Of a stretch of DNA of 64,000 bases, positions 44,571-53,179 are shown piece by piece. Every line of letters begins with the position of its first letter. Position 1 is the stretch's first letter. The notes below the pieces were generated by a model. That model ran no database searches. It worked only from the letters and a program-made list of their open reading frames with translations, and was not told where the DNA came from. Where the stretch lies: NCBI GenBank assembly GCA_045576455.1, contig JAZNGM010000010.1:23675-87674 (forward strand), written 5' to 3'. This DNA is from RGIG4034 sp045576455. Lineage in GTDB: Bacteria > Bacillota > Clostridia > Lachnospirales > Lachnospiraceae. The position numbers and the translations under genes were made by a program.

Positions 44571-45971
44571 ATGAGAGAAAAGTATGAATCTCTGGCACTT
44601 GCTGACCTTAAGGAGATTGCAAAGCTTCGTGGAATCAAAGGGGTGTCTACGATGAAAAAGGCAGAACTCGTGGAAGCTATGCTGAAAGAGGATGAGAAGG
44701 ATAAGCAGGAAGGAAAGCCGGTAGAGGTTAAGCCTGTTATGAAAAAGGCGGAGCCTGCCACATCGGAAAATGCAAAAGACGTTACTAAAGAGAACACAGA
44801 GAATAAGCAGGGTTCGGATGACGGAAGATATCCGTCTGACTTGGACAGTGGTATTGCAGCATACGGAATTCTTGAAGTTATGCCTGACGGATATGGTTTT
44901 ATCCGCTGTGCCAACTACCTCCCGGGAGAAAATGATGTATATGTAGCACCGAGTCAAATCAGACGATTTAATATGAAGACCGGTGATATTATTGATGGCA
45001 GTACGAGAATTAAGACACAGAATGAGAAATTCAGTGCTCTTTTATATGTAAAGAAAATAAACGGTTATCCGCCTGAAGTGGCCGCCAGAAGAGCTAATTT
45101 CGAAGATCTCACACCGATTTTCCCTAATGAGCGTCTTTCACTTGAAACGCCGAAGGCATCGGTTGCCATGAGAGTAATGGATTTGATGAGTCCGGTAGGA
45201 AAAGGACAGCGTGGTATGATTGTTTCCCCGCCAAAAGCCGGAAAAACTACTTTATTAAAAGAAGTAGCAAAATCCGTTCAGCAAAATAATCCGGAAGTGC
45301 ATATGCTTATTTTATTAATCGATGAGCGTCCGGAGGAAGTAACAGATATCAGGGAAGCGATTGAAGGACCGAATGTGGAAGTTATTTATTCTACCTTTGA
45401 TGAGTTGCCGGAACATCACAAACGTGTTTCCGAAATGGTTATTGAACGTGCCAAGAGATTGGTAGAGCATAAGCAGGATGTAATGATTCTTCTTGACAGT
45501 ATTACAAGACTTACCCGTGCTTACAACCTGACTGTTCCGCCAAGCGGAAGAACCTTGTCCGGTGGTCTTGACCCTGCGGCATTACATATGCCGAAACGTT
45601 TCTTTGGTGCAGCCCGTAATATGCGTGAAGGCGGAAGCCTTACCATTCTTGCAACCGCGCTGGTAGATACAGGAAGCAAGATGGATGATGTTGTGTACGA
45701 AGAATTCAAGGGAACCGGTAACATGGAAATGGTACTGGACCGTAAGTTATCTGAGAAGAGAATATTCCCGGCTATCGATATCGCTAAGTCAGGCACACGC
45801 CGTGAGGACTTGCTCTTGTCTAAAGAAGAAGCGGAAGCTATTAATATTATGCGTAAAGCGATTAACGGCTTAAAACCGGATGAAGCGGTAGATAAGATTT
45901 TGGATATGTTTAAGAAAACGCGTGATAATAATGAATTTATCCAAACGGTAAGCCGTATCCGTTTCATATAA
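44571..45971 (+). CDS. rho: Transcription termination factor Rho
   Basis: 466-residue hexameric RNA helicase. The N-terminus has a Rho_N/SAP-like domain (LADLKEIAKLRGIKGVSTMKKAELVEAML), then a charged linker (about 45-85). The OSB RNA-binding domain (YGILEVMPDGYGFIRC) and the RecA-like ATPase follow, with Walker A SPPKAGKTTLL, LLIDERPEEVTDI, and LDSITRLTRAYN. It heads the gene group rho-rpmE-DUF1385-prmC-prfA. A GGAGGAAA site precedes the start. Confidence 0.96.
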   Translation: MREKYESLALADLKEIAKLRGIKGVSTMKKAELVEAMLKEDEKDKQEGKPVEVKPVMKKAEPATSENAKDVTKENTENKQGSDDGRYPSDLDSGIAAYGILEVMPDGYGFIRCANYLPGENDVYVAPSQIRRFNMKTGDIIDGSTRIKTQNEKFSALLYVKKINGYPPEVAARRANFEDLTPIFPNERLSLETPKASVAMRVMDLMSPVGKGQRGMIVSPPKAGKTTLLKEVAKSVQQNNPEVHMLILLIDERPEEVTDIREAIEGPNVEVIYSTFDELPEHHKRVSEMVIERAKRLVEHKQDVMILLDSITRLTRAYNLTVPPSGRTLSGGLDPAALHMPKRFFGAARNMREGGSLTILATALVDTGSKMDDVVYEEFKGTGNMEMVLDRKLSEKRIFPAIDIAKSGTRREDLLLSKEEAEAINIMRKAINGLKPDEAVDKILDMFKKTRDNNEFIQTVSRIRFI

Positions 45972-46000
45972 ATATATTTTAATAAAAATAAAAAAAGCAC

Positions 46001-46029
46001 TTGCATGATAGAATAAGTCATGTTACAAT
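46001..46029 (+). promoter_or_regulatory. Promoter of rpmE
   Basis: -35 TTGCAT (46001-46006), 17-bp spacer, extended -10 TGTTACAAT (46021-46029). Transcription should start near 46036, leaving an ~80-base leader before rpmE. Confidence 0.75.
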
Positions 46030-46067
46030 GAGAAAGCTGTTTATGAGAAAGAGCATGTAATTTACAC

Positions 46068-46093
46068 AGAATCGTCTCGTAGCAGATGATTCT
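46068..46093 (+). promoter_or_regulatory. Leader hairpin of rpmE (candidate L31 autoregulatory site)
   Basis: AGAATCGTCT (46068-46077) pairs with AGATGATTCT (46084-46093), one G-U pair, loop of six. It ends 11 bases before the ribosome site. Ribosomal protein L31 leader RNAs are known in Firmicutes; this is a candidate of that kind, not confirmed by a covariance model. Confidence 0.4.
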
Positions 46094-46116
46094 ATTATGA
46101 TAGAGAGGTGAAAAGA

Positions 46117-46323
46117 ATGAGAGAAGGAATACATCCTGAATACTATCAGGCAACAGTAACTTGTAACTGTGGAAATACATTTGTAACAGGTTCAACAAAA
46201 TCAGCTATTCACGTTGAAGTATGTTCCAAATGTCATTCATTCTACACAGGACAGCAGAAGACAGCAAGAGCTGACGGACGTATTGAGAAGTTCAATAAGA
46301 AGTATGGTGTAGAAAGCAAATAA
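46117..46323 (+). CDS. rpmE: Ribosomal protein L31, zinc-binding form
   Basis: 68-residue 50S protein. REGIHPEYYQATVTCNCGNTF and CSKCHSFYTGQQK carry the C-x-C and C-x-x-C zinc ligands of the C+ form. The ATG at 46117 is used (AGAGGTG upstream); a GTG at 46108 lies within the ribosome site. A strong terminator follows, so it is separate from the DUF1385 gene. Confidence 0.95.
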   Translation: MREGIHPEYYQATVTCNCGNTFVTGSTKSAIHVEVCSKCHSFYTGQQKTARADGRIEKFNKKYGVESK

Positions 46324-46333
46324 GCAGTGCAAA

Positions 46334-46372
46334 AAGGTTGAGGTATATTATATTATCTCAACCTTATTTTTA
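46334..46372 (+). terminator. Terminator after rpmE
   Basis: AAGGTTGAG (46334-46342) pairs with CTCAACCTT (46357-46365), followed by ATTTTTAATT. Confidence 0.9.
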
Positions 46373-46429
46373 ATTATTTATGTATTAAGAATTACGGCAT
46401 CTGCTTTTTGATAGAAGAGAGGCTTATAT

Positions 46430-47461
46430 ATGGGTAATAAGAAGAAAAGAAAATGTTATTCGGGAATTGGCGGTCAGGCAGTTCTTGAAGGCGTAATGAT
46501 GAAGAATAATGATTCCTATGCTGTGGCTGTCAGAAAGCCGGATGGAGAAATCGAGATTGAGACACAGGAATACCTGGGTATTTTACATGGAAGTAAGATA
46601 AAGAAGCTTCCGTTTTTAAGAGGTATGTTTAATCTTGTGGATTCCATGCGACTGGGTATGAGAACCTTGAATTACTCAGCAAGCTTTTATGAAGACGAAG
46701 ATGCAAGGGAAACCTTAACGGATAAAGCAGTAAAAAAAGTTTTCCGTGACAAAGCGGAAAAAGTATTTATGTTTTTTACAGCCATTTTGTCAGTAATAAT
46801 TGCGGTAGGCATTTTTGTGGTGCTTCCGTATTATTTGACATCACTTTTGGAAAGATACACTTTGGACCGTACTTTGTTGTCGATTCTTGAAGGTGTTATC
46901 AGAATTACCATATTTGTATTATATGTCGTTTTAATATCTATAATGAAGGATATAAGACGGTTGTACCGGTATCATGGTGCAGAACATAAATGTATCAACT
47001 GTATTGAAAGAGGCCGCGCTTTAACGGTTAAGAATGTAAGAAAGAGTTCAAGACAGCACAAACGTTGCGGTACAAGCTTTATGCTTTTTGTATTATTGAT
47101 AAGTTGTGTCGTGTTCTTTTTCATTACCGTTACTAATCCGGTTTACAGGATTTTGTTAAGAATAGCTCTTATTCCGGTTATTGCCGGTGTTGCTTATGAA
47201 GTAATACGCCTTGCGGGAAGAAGCAACAATATCATTATACTGCTTTTGTCCATGCCGGGACTTTTGCTTCAGAGACTTACGACTAAAGAGCCGGATGATG
47301 ATATGATACTTGTGGCAATTGCGTCGGTGGAAGCTGTTTTTGATTGGAAGGAGTTCCTTGTTGAGCATTTTGATGCTGACAAAGAGGAATTGGATAAGCT
47401 TCAGGCAGAAGACAGGGAACGCTATAAGGATAGAGCATATCTGGGACTGGAGAAAGAGTAA
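46430..47461 (+). CDS. DUF1385 family membrane protein
   Basis: 343 residues. IGGQAVLEGVMMKN and the later YHGAEHKCINCIERG and RQHKRCGTSFMLFV are the family signatures. About four to five membrane helices are visible (residues about 110-170 and 215-290). The function is unknown. It is conserved next to rpmE, prmC and prfA in Clostridia, and prmC starts 5 bp downstream. Confidence 0.9.
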   Translation: MGNKKKRKCYSGIGGQAVLEGVMMKNNDSYAVAVRKPDGEIEIETQEYLGILHGSKIKKLPFLRGMFNLVDSMRLGMRTLNYSASFYEDEDARETLTDKAVKKVFRDKAEKVFMFFTAILSVIIAVGIFVVLPYYLTSLLERYTLDRTLLSILEGVIRITIFVLYVVLISIMKDIRRLYRYHGAEHKCINCIERGRALTVKNVRKSSRQHKRCGTSFMLFVLLISCVVFFFITVTNPVYRILLRIALIPVIAGVAYEVIRLAGRSNNIIILLLSMPGLLLQRLTTKEPDDDMILVAIASVEAVFDWKEFLVEHFDADKEELDKLQAEDRERYKDRAYLGLEKE

Positions 47462-47466
47462 TATCC

Positions 47467-48294
47467 ATGAATTATAAGGAAGCGTATCTCTTAGGTAAAG
47501 ATAAACTTGTTAGTGCCGGTATTATAGATGCTGATTATGACGCACGATATTTACTGGAGTTTGTGTGTAAAACAGACAGAAACACCCTGTATATGTATCC
47601 GGATAAGGTGCTTAGCGCTCAGGAGGAACAGGATTATTTATCCTGCATTATGAAGCGGGCAGACAGAATTCCGCTCCAGCATATAACGAATGAGCAGGAG
47701 TTTATGGGACTTGGTTTTTTCGTTAATGAGCATGTGCTTATCCCAAGACAGGATACGGAAACCCTTGTGGAAGAAGTGTTAAGGTATCTGCATGATGGTA
47801 TGAAAATCCTGGATATGTGTACCGGTTCCGGTTGTATTTTGCTCAGTTTGTTAAAATACTCCAACGCTTGCGAGGGCGTAGGGGTGGATATTTCCGCGGA
47901 TGCACTGGAAGTAGCCAAGGAGAATGCAAGACGTCTGTCGCTTGCACCACAGTGGATAAATAGTAATTTGTTTGAAAATGTAGAAGGTACATTTGATATT
48001 ATTGTATCAAATCCGCCGTATATAAAGACGGATGTAATAGAAAATCTTGAGCCGGAAGTGAAAGACCATGAGCCGTTTATAGCACTTGATGGGGATACGG
48101 ATGGACTTAAGTTTTACCGTATTATTTCAAAAGATGCAAGAGAACATCTTTTGAGGGGCGGTATGTTGTTTTTTGAAATTGGCCATGATGAAAAAGATGA
48201 AGTGGTAAGCATTATGGAAGAGGAAGGATACAGGGAAGTAACGGCACTTAAAGATCTTGCCGGAAATGACCGTGTGGTATTCGGGACTTTTTAA
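47467..48294 (+). CDS. prmC: Peptide chain release factor N5-glutamine methyltransferase
   Basis: 275 residues. It methylates the glutamine of the GGQ motif in release factors, here presumably the PrfA encoded 25 bp downstream. Motif I is ILDMCTGSGCILLSLL, and the catalytic NPPY is in IIVSNPPYIKTDVI. The N-terminal helical substrate-binding domain is present. The stop precedes the prfA ribosome site, so enzyme and substrate are co-expressed. Confidence 0.95.
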   Translation: MNYKEAYLLGKDKLVSAGIIDADYDARYLLEFVCKTDRNTLYMYPDKVLSAQEEQDYLSCIMKRADRIPLQHITNEQEFMGLGFFVNEHVLIPRQDTETLVEEVLRYLHDGMKILDMCTGSGCILLSLLKYSNACEGVGVDISADALEVAKENARRLSLAPQWINSNLFENVEGTFDIIVSNPPYIKTDVIENLEPEVKDHEPFIALDGDTDGLKFYRIISKDAREHLLRGGMLFFEIGHDEKDEVVSIMEEEGYREVTALKDLAGNDRVVFGTF

Positions 48295-48319
48295 GTAATG
48301 TATTTGAGAAAGGATTGTT

Positions 48320-49396
48320 ATGTTCGATAAGTTAGAAAACATTTTAAGCCGAATGGAAGAAATCTTAAATGAGCTTAGTGAGCCGGATGTTACGAATGAC
48401 CAGCAGCGGTTCAGGGCACTTATGAAAGAGCAGAGTGATCTTGCTCCGCTTGTAGAGGCTTATAAAGAGTATAAGAAATGCAAACAGGATATAGAAGACA
48501 GCCTTATGCTTCTTGAAGAAGAAAATGATGCTGACATGAGGGAAATGTTAAAGGAAGAGCTTTCCCAGGCTAAGAAGCGTGTGGAGGAGCTTGAAACAGA
48601 ACTTAAGATTCTTCTTTTACCGAAAGACCCTAACGATGAAAAGAACGTTATCGTGGAAATCCGTGCAGGTGCCGGTGGAGATGAAGCGGCATTATTTGCA
48701 GCGGAAATTTACCGTATGTATGTGCATTATGCAGAAGGTAACCGTTGGAAAGTGGAGACCATGAACGTAGACGATATCGGTATCGGTGGTATGAAGGAAG
48801 TACAGTTCATGATTTCAGGACAGGGTGCATACTCCAAGATGAAGTACGAAAGTGGTGTACACCGTGTACAACGTGTTCCGGAGACAGAATCGGGCGGACG
48901 TATCCATACTTCAACCATTTCCGTAGCAGTTATGCCGGAGGTTGATGAGGATATTGATATTGTAATCGATGAGAAAGATATCCGTATCGACGTAATGCGT
49001 GCTTCCGGTAACGGTGGACAGTGTGTCAACACAACCGACTCTGCAGTACGTCTTACCCACTACCCAACCGGTATTGTGGTATATAGCCAGACTGAAAAGT
49101 CACAGCTTCAGAATAAAGCTAAGGCTTTTGCTCTTTTGAAAGCAAAGCTGTACGATATCGAACAGCAGCAGAGACATGATGCAGAGGCTGAACTTCGTAA
49201 GAGCCAGATTGGTACCGGTGACCGTTCTGAGAAGATCCGTACTTATAACTTCCCACAGGGACGTGTAACCGATCATAGAATTAACCTGACTCTTTACAAG
49301 TTGGATAAAATTATGAATGGTGATATTCAGGAAATCATTGACGCATGTATTGCAGCCGACCAGGCTGCGAAGCTTGCAAAGATGAATGAGAACTAG
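48320..49396 (+). CDS. prfA: Peptide chain release factor 1
   Basis: 358 residues; decodes UAA/UAG. The catalytic motif reads SGNGGQCVNTTDSAVR: the glycine-glycine-glutamine is intact, with Cys where many RF1 proteins have His after the Gln. The anticodon-mimic tripeptide region lies in RVQRVPETESGGRIHTS. It is the last gene of the core block; a terminator follows at 49474, after which gene content becomes accessory. Confidence 0.96.
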   Translation: MFDKLENILSRMEEILNELSEPDVTNDQQRFRALMKEQSDLAPLVEAYKEYKKCKQDIEDSLMLLEEENDADMREMLKEELSQAKKRVEELETELKILLLPKDPNDEKNVIVEIRAGAGGDEAALFAAEIYRMYVHYAEGNRWKVETMNVDDIGIGGMKEVQFMISGQGAYSKMKYESGVHRVQRVPETESGGRIHTSTISVAVMPEVDEDIDIVIDEKDIRIDVMRASGNGGQCVNTTDSAVRLTHYPTGIVVYSQTEKSQLQNKAKAFALLKAKLYDIEQQQRHDAEAELRKSQIGTGDRSEKIRTYNFPQGRVTDHRINLTLYKLDKIMNGDIQEIIDACIAADQAAKLAKMNEN

Positions 49397-49473
49397 AGGA
49401 AAGCCTTAATTGATTTGAATTTTTAGGCTGATATGTAATTTTAAAAGATAATATTTTTGTGAGAAATATGGGC

Positions 49474-49512
49474 GATGATGTGCTTTGGAGGTATGTCATC
49501 GCTTTTTTATAT
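49474..49512 (+). terminator. Terminator downstream of prfA
   Basis: GCGATGA (49474-49480) pairs with TCATCGC (49498-49504) and is followed by TTTTTTAT. The remaining ~180 bp to the next gene are AT-rich without a recognisable feature. Confidence 0.8.
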
Positions 49513-49694
49513 TTGTGTTGCGTTGGATGTACTGTCATCACCTTTTTGAGTAGCATTTACTGTAAAAATGATACTTGCCTTAATTACTATTTACAATTAC
49601 AATATGAATTATCTATAAGCATTAGCTTGTCTACTGGGTCATGACATTTCGCCGTACAATCCAAGTAAGTTTAAGAGAATATTGAGGAACATAT

Positions 49695-50201
49695 ATGGAA
49701 GAGATTAATATGGAAAAAGAACTCTTATTATATAATCTTCAAGGTAAATGGAATGATTATATCGGAGTTCAAAAAGAAGTATTGCGTGTACTTAGAAAAG
49801 AGGGATTTTTTAATGATAATGAAATTATTAATAAAAAATCCGGAATGTATGTTAAGATAAATGCAAAAGGAATAAAAGAAACATTAGGCACAGGAAATAG
49901 ATTTCAAGCATTGCCCAAGAAAGTAAAACAATATAAAATAGCAACGTTACGGTATCTGAAACAGATTATTGCATGTGCTGAATTGATTTCAGACAATGTG
50001 CAGATTATTCATGATAAAAATGGATATATGTTTGCATATTTGAGAAGTGAAGTAATGATTGATGGTAAAAGGGTTTGCATAAGAATTTCTATTATGAAAA
50101 AAGTAGCCTCAAATTGTTTTTGGATACATAACATTGATGAAAATAAAAAAAGTTCCAAATTACTCGACCCATCCGACAAGATGGAATTGAAAGAGATTTA
50201 G
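49695..50201 (+). CDS. Hypothetical protein, possible polyvalent-protein/nuclease-type domain
   Basis: 168 residues, not confidently recognised. The order is an alpha-rich N-terminus, a YVKINAKGIKETLGTG segment, a helix with KQIIACAELISD, then beta-strands (YMFAYLRSEVMIDGKRVCIRISIMKK). The layout recalls LPD3/PBECR-type domains found in mobile-element polyvalent proteins and toxins, but this is only a visual resemblance. The ATG at 49695 follows GAGGAA; ATG 49710 is an alternative. It is the first gene of the accessory region. Confidence 0.55.
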   Translation: MEEINMEKELLLYNLQGKWNDYIGVQKEVLRVLRKEGFFNDNEIINKKSGMYVKINAKGIKETLGTGNRFQALPKKVKQYKIATLRYLKQIIACAELISDNVQIIHDKNGYMFAYLRSEVMIDGKRVCIRISIMKKVASNCFWIHNIDENKKSSKLLDPSDKMELKEI

Positions 50202-50266
50202 AACTTTTAAATAATAAATAGCATATTTGGATGTTTAAGTCAATAGAAAGCCATAGGGGAGAGATT

Positions 50267-50758
50267 ATGTTAGGTAAGTTAAGAAATATGACAGCCATTT
50301 ATTTGTTCAAAGGAGATAAGGTGCTGCTTTTGTTCAAGCAAGGCGGAAGAGTTGTAAATAATGTGTGGACAGGGTCTGCCGGAGGTCATTTTGAAGAATA
50401 TGAGTTGAATGACGCGAAGGCATGTGTGTTAAGAGAATTGAAGGAAGAACTGGGAATCAATGAAAATGAGATACACAATCTTGCTCTCAGATATGTAACT
50501 TTACGGAGAACAAACGGTGAAATAAGGCAGAATTATTATTTCTTTGCTAATCTTGATGAAAATATAAATGATGAGTTGACGTCCAACGAAGGAAACTTAA
50601 AATGGTTTTCTTTGGATGAAATCGGCGGACTGGAAATGCCGCATACGGCAAAGGGTGTCATGGAACATTATTGTGCAAAAGGACGATTTTCAGACAAGTT
50701 ATATGTGGGAGCAACAAGCAAAAAAGGTGTGGAATTTATTGAATTGCCGGAATCATAA
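50267..50758 (+). CDS. NUDIX hydrolase
   Basis: 163 residues from ATG 50267, preceded by AGGGGAGAG. The Nudix box begins at GGHFEEYELND (about residue 39) and ends RELKEELGI, with the metal-binding RELKEE intact. Such enzymes hydrolyse nucleoside diphosphates linked to another group. The substrate is unknown. A methyltransferase follows after 58 bp. Confidence 0.88.
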   Translation: MLGKLRNMTAIYLFKGDKVLLLFKQGGRVVNNVWTGSAGGHFEEYELNDAKACVLRELKEELGINENEIHNLALRYVTLRRTNGEIRQNYYFFANLDENINDELTSNEGNLKWFSLDEIGGLEMPHTAKGVMEHYCAKGRFSDKLYVGATSKKGVEFIELPES

Positions 50759-50816
50759 ACAGCGATTATTTCAGATTAGGCATGTATTGCTATACAAAGA
50801 AAGAAGGAAAGTAAGA

Positions 50817-51581
50817 ATGAAATATATAGAAGAGAATGGAAAAATATGGGATGAACGTTCCGAAAATAATGATACGTGGTCTATCCCTGTAACTAGTGAA
50901 ATGATTAAACTTGCAAGGGAAGGCATTTGGAGTATTTTATTAACGCCTACAAAGACGGTCCCGTCAAACTGGTTCCCCGAGAAACTTAATGAAAAAAGAG
51001 TTTTATGTCTTGCGAGTGGAGGCGGGCAACAAGGACCTATATTGGCAGCAGCCGGTGCGGATGTAACTGTGTTTGATAATAGTACAAAGCAATTAGAGAA
51101 AGATACTTTTGTAGCAAAAAGGGACAATTTGAAAATCAAAACGGTTCAAGGAAACATGCAAGACTTATCTGTTTTTGAAAATGAATACTTTGATTGTATA
51201 ATTCATCCTTGGTCAAATGGGTATATTGATGATGTTTTGCCTGTATGGAGAGAATGTGCGAGAGTATTAAAAAAGAATGGAATATTATTATCAGGATTTG
51301 GAAATCCGATAGAATATATTTTTGATGTTGGTAAATTAGAGCAAGGAATTTTTGATGTGAAAAATAAGATTCCATACGCAGATATTGAGCATATGGATGA
51401 TCCGGAAACGAGAAAAATTGTTGAAAGTGGCGGTTATCTTTGGAGTCATACATTGGAGGAACAAATTCAAGGTCAGATAGAGGCCGGTTTTGCTATTGTC
51501 GGTTTCTATGAAGATATTGGCGGTACTGCGTTGGATCAATATATTAATTCGTCTATTGCTACCAAAGCTATCAAATTATAA
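50817..51581 (+). CDS. Class I SAM-dependent methyltransferase
   Basis: 254 residues from ATG 50817 (AAGGAAAG site); the frame upstream overlaps the NUDIX gene and is discarded. Motif I is VLCLASGGGQQGPILAAAGA, followed by VTVFDNS and, later, HPWSNGYIDDVLPVWRECARVLKKNG. It resembles UbiE/small-molecule methyltransferases often seen in mobile resistance-like clusters. The substrate is unknown. Confidence 0.82.
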   Translation: MKYIEENGKIWDERSENNDTWSIPVTSEMIKLAREGIWSILLTPTKTVPSNWFPEKLNEKRVLCLASGGGQQGPILAAAGADVTVFDNSTKQLEKDTFVAKRDNLKIKTVQGNMQDLSVFENEYFDCIIHPWSNGYIDDVLPVWRECARVLKKNGILLSGFGNPIEYIFDVGKLEQGIFDVKNKIPYADIEHMDDPETRKIVESGGYLWSHTLEEQIQGQIEAGFAIVGFYEDIGGTALDQYINSSIATKAIKL

Positions 51582-51671
51582 TATTGCAATTTCAACAAGG
51601 TAGAATATAAGTGATTATAGAGTGATGTTTGGTATACATTAGAAAGAAAATGAATTCGAGGAAATACTTTT

Positions 51672-51946
51672 ATGGACTGGCTTAATGTATTTGGCTTGGC
51701 TGGTGGTCTAATGATGCATTTGCAATTTATCTCATCATGGATACTCTGTTAATTGCCCTTTATTGTGCTATGTGGGTTATTTGCCGGAAGAAAAACAATG
51801 TTTTCAGGGCATTAGCACTTTCCATAATCCCGGCAATAATCTTTATGTTTAGCGGAGTTATGAGTAGGTCACTATTGTTGATTATTGCAACGATATTATT
51901 TGCACCAACACATATTTTAATTTCGTATAAGAATGCTAAATGCTGA
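51672..51946 (+). pseudogene. Remnant of a small membrane protein (internal deletion and frameshift)
   Basis: A ribosome site (GAGGAAAT) and ATG at 51672 begin MDWLNVFGLAGG, which soon stops. A different frame then continues from about 51704 as WSNDAFAIYLIMDTLLIALY and runs through ALSIIPAIIFMFSGVMSR and HILISYKNAKC to 51946. From memory, Clostridial proteins of about 120-140 residues begin and end like these two parts, so a middle segment appears lost. Only the last 69 residues from ATG 51737 remain as an intact frame. Confidence is moderate because the homology is recalled, not searched. Confidence 0.5.
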
Positions 51947-51964
51947 TTGGAGGAGAAACTTAAG

Positions 51965-52624
51965 ATGGAACAATTACGGTTTGCCCAAAAAGAAGATTTA
52001 CATAGGGTGGCAGAATTTATCACAGATAGATTTTGGGAATATGAGCAATACACATTTCTGGCAGATGGATTATCTGAACCAAAAGAAATATTAACAAAAG
52101 TGACAGAGGCTGCATTACCTTTGTTTTTGAGTAAAGGCGATATTTATATATATGGAGAGCAAAAAATACAGGGAGTTTTAGTAGGGATACCTATAAAAAA
52201 ATACACGATGCTAAATATTCTTTTGAGTTCTTTTTCGACATCTAAGTTATTGAAAGACATTTCAAAAGATGATATGGCTTTGTTAAAAGAAAAGGGAGAA
52301 AGTTCTGCAAAAATTCATGATAAGTCATGGCATAAGAAATATAGCAAGAATGCATACTACATTTTCCAAATCGCTGTAGCGAAAGAAAACAAAGGGACAG
52401 GCGTTTTTAGAAAACTGATAACGCCGGTTTTGGATATGTGTGATGAAAGGCAAATGGATGTAATCTTAGAAACAAACACAAAAGACAATATTTTGATATA
52501 TGAACATTTCGGCTTTGATGTGGTTGAGGAACACCAAAGTGCTGATATGCCATATGCTGAATATTGTATGATTTTGAGAAGAAATGTGGAAATGAGAAGT
52601 GCAGGTGAGAAGAATGGTTATTGA
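51965..52624 (+). CDS. GNAT family N-acetyltransferase
   Basis: 219 residues from ATG 51965, with GGAGGAG correctly spaced. YIFQIAVAKENKGTGVFRKLI is the acetyl-CoA-binding motif A region, and YEHFGFDVVEEH is the motif B end. The substrate is unknown. It overlaps the next GNAT gene by 11 bp. A decayed copy of a similar C-terminus (AEYCMI) occurs at 56387-56425. Confidence 0.82.
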   Translation: MEQLRFAQKEDLHRVAEFITDRFWEYEQYTFLADGLSEPKEILTKVTEAALPLFLSKGDIYIYGEQKIQGVLVGIPIKKYTMLNILLSSFSTSKLLKDISKDDMALLKEKGESSAKIHDKSWHKKYSKNAYYIFQIAVAKENKGTGVFRKLITPVLDMCDERQMDVILETNTKDNILIYEHFGFDVVEEHQSADMPYAEYCMILRRNVEMRSAGEKNGY

Positions 52625-53132
52625 AACAGAACGTCTATTGTTAAGAGAAATGACGGAAAATGATTTCGTTGCTCTCTATAAAGTGTTGGCGTATTCAGAT
52701 ATCATGCAGCATTATCCATATACTTTTGATGATGTCAGGGTAAGAAACTGGATTCAACGAAATATAGAACGGTATCAGATATTCGGTTTTGGATTGTGGG
52801 CAGTGTGCTTGAAAGAAACAGGCGAGATGATTGGTGATTGCGGATTGACTATGCAACTTATTAATGGTCAGATAAAACCTGAAATCGGATACCATATAAG
52901 AGGTGATAAGCAAAGAAAGGGATATGCAAAAGAAGCGGCAATTGCAGTCAGAGATTGGACTTTTAATAATACTACTTTTAACATTGTTTATTCTTACATG
53001 ATGCATATGAATGAGCCATCCGCCAGAACGGCAAGTTCTTATGGTGCTAAGCAGGTGGAGGAATTTACAGATGAGCACAATGAGATAATAAAGGTATTTG
53101 CAATTTCAAGAGAAATGTGGGCAAATATGTAA
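52614..53132 (+). CDS. GNAT family N-acetyltransferase, RimJ/RimL type
   Basis: 172 residues from ATG 52614 (AGGTGAG site). IETERLLLREMTENDF is the classical RimL-like opening. GYHIRGDKQRKGYAKEAA is the acetyl-CoA pyrophosphate loop, and NEPSARTASSYGAK lies in motif B. Such enzymes acetylate protein N-termini, antibiotics or other amines. Translationally coupled to the preceding GNAT. Confidence 0.87.
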   Translation: MVIETERLLLREMTENDFVALYKVLAYSDIMQHYPYTFDDVRVRNWIQRNIERYQIFGFGLWAVCLKETGEMIGDCGLTMQLINGQIKPEIGYHIRGDKQRKGYAKEAAIAVRDWTFNNTTFNIVYSYMMHMNEPSARTASSYGAKQVEEFTDEHNEIIKVFAISREMWANM

Positions 53133-53179
53133 ATTACAGATTACTGACAAATCAAATATATTGATGTTGGAGGATGGGG

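Noticed and set aside
49459..49644. Small open frame after prfA
   Set aside because: It runs through the terminator hairpin and lacks a ribosome site.
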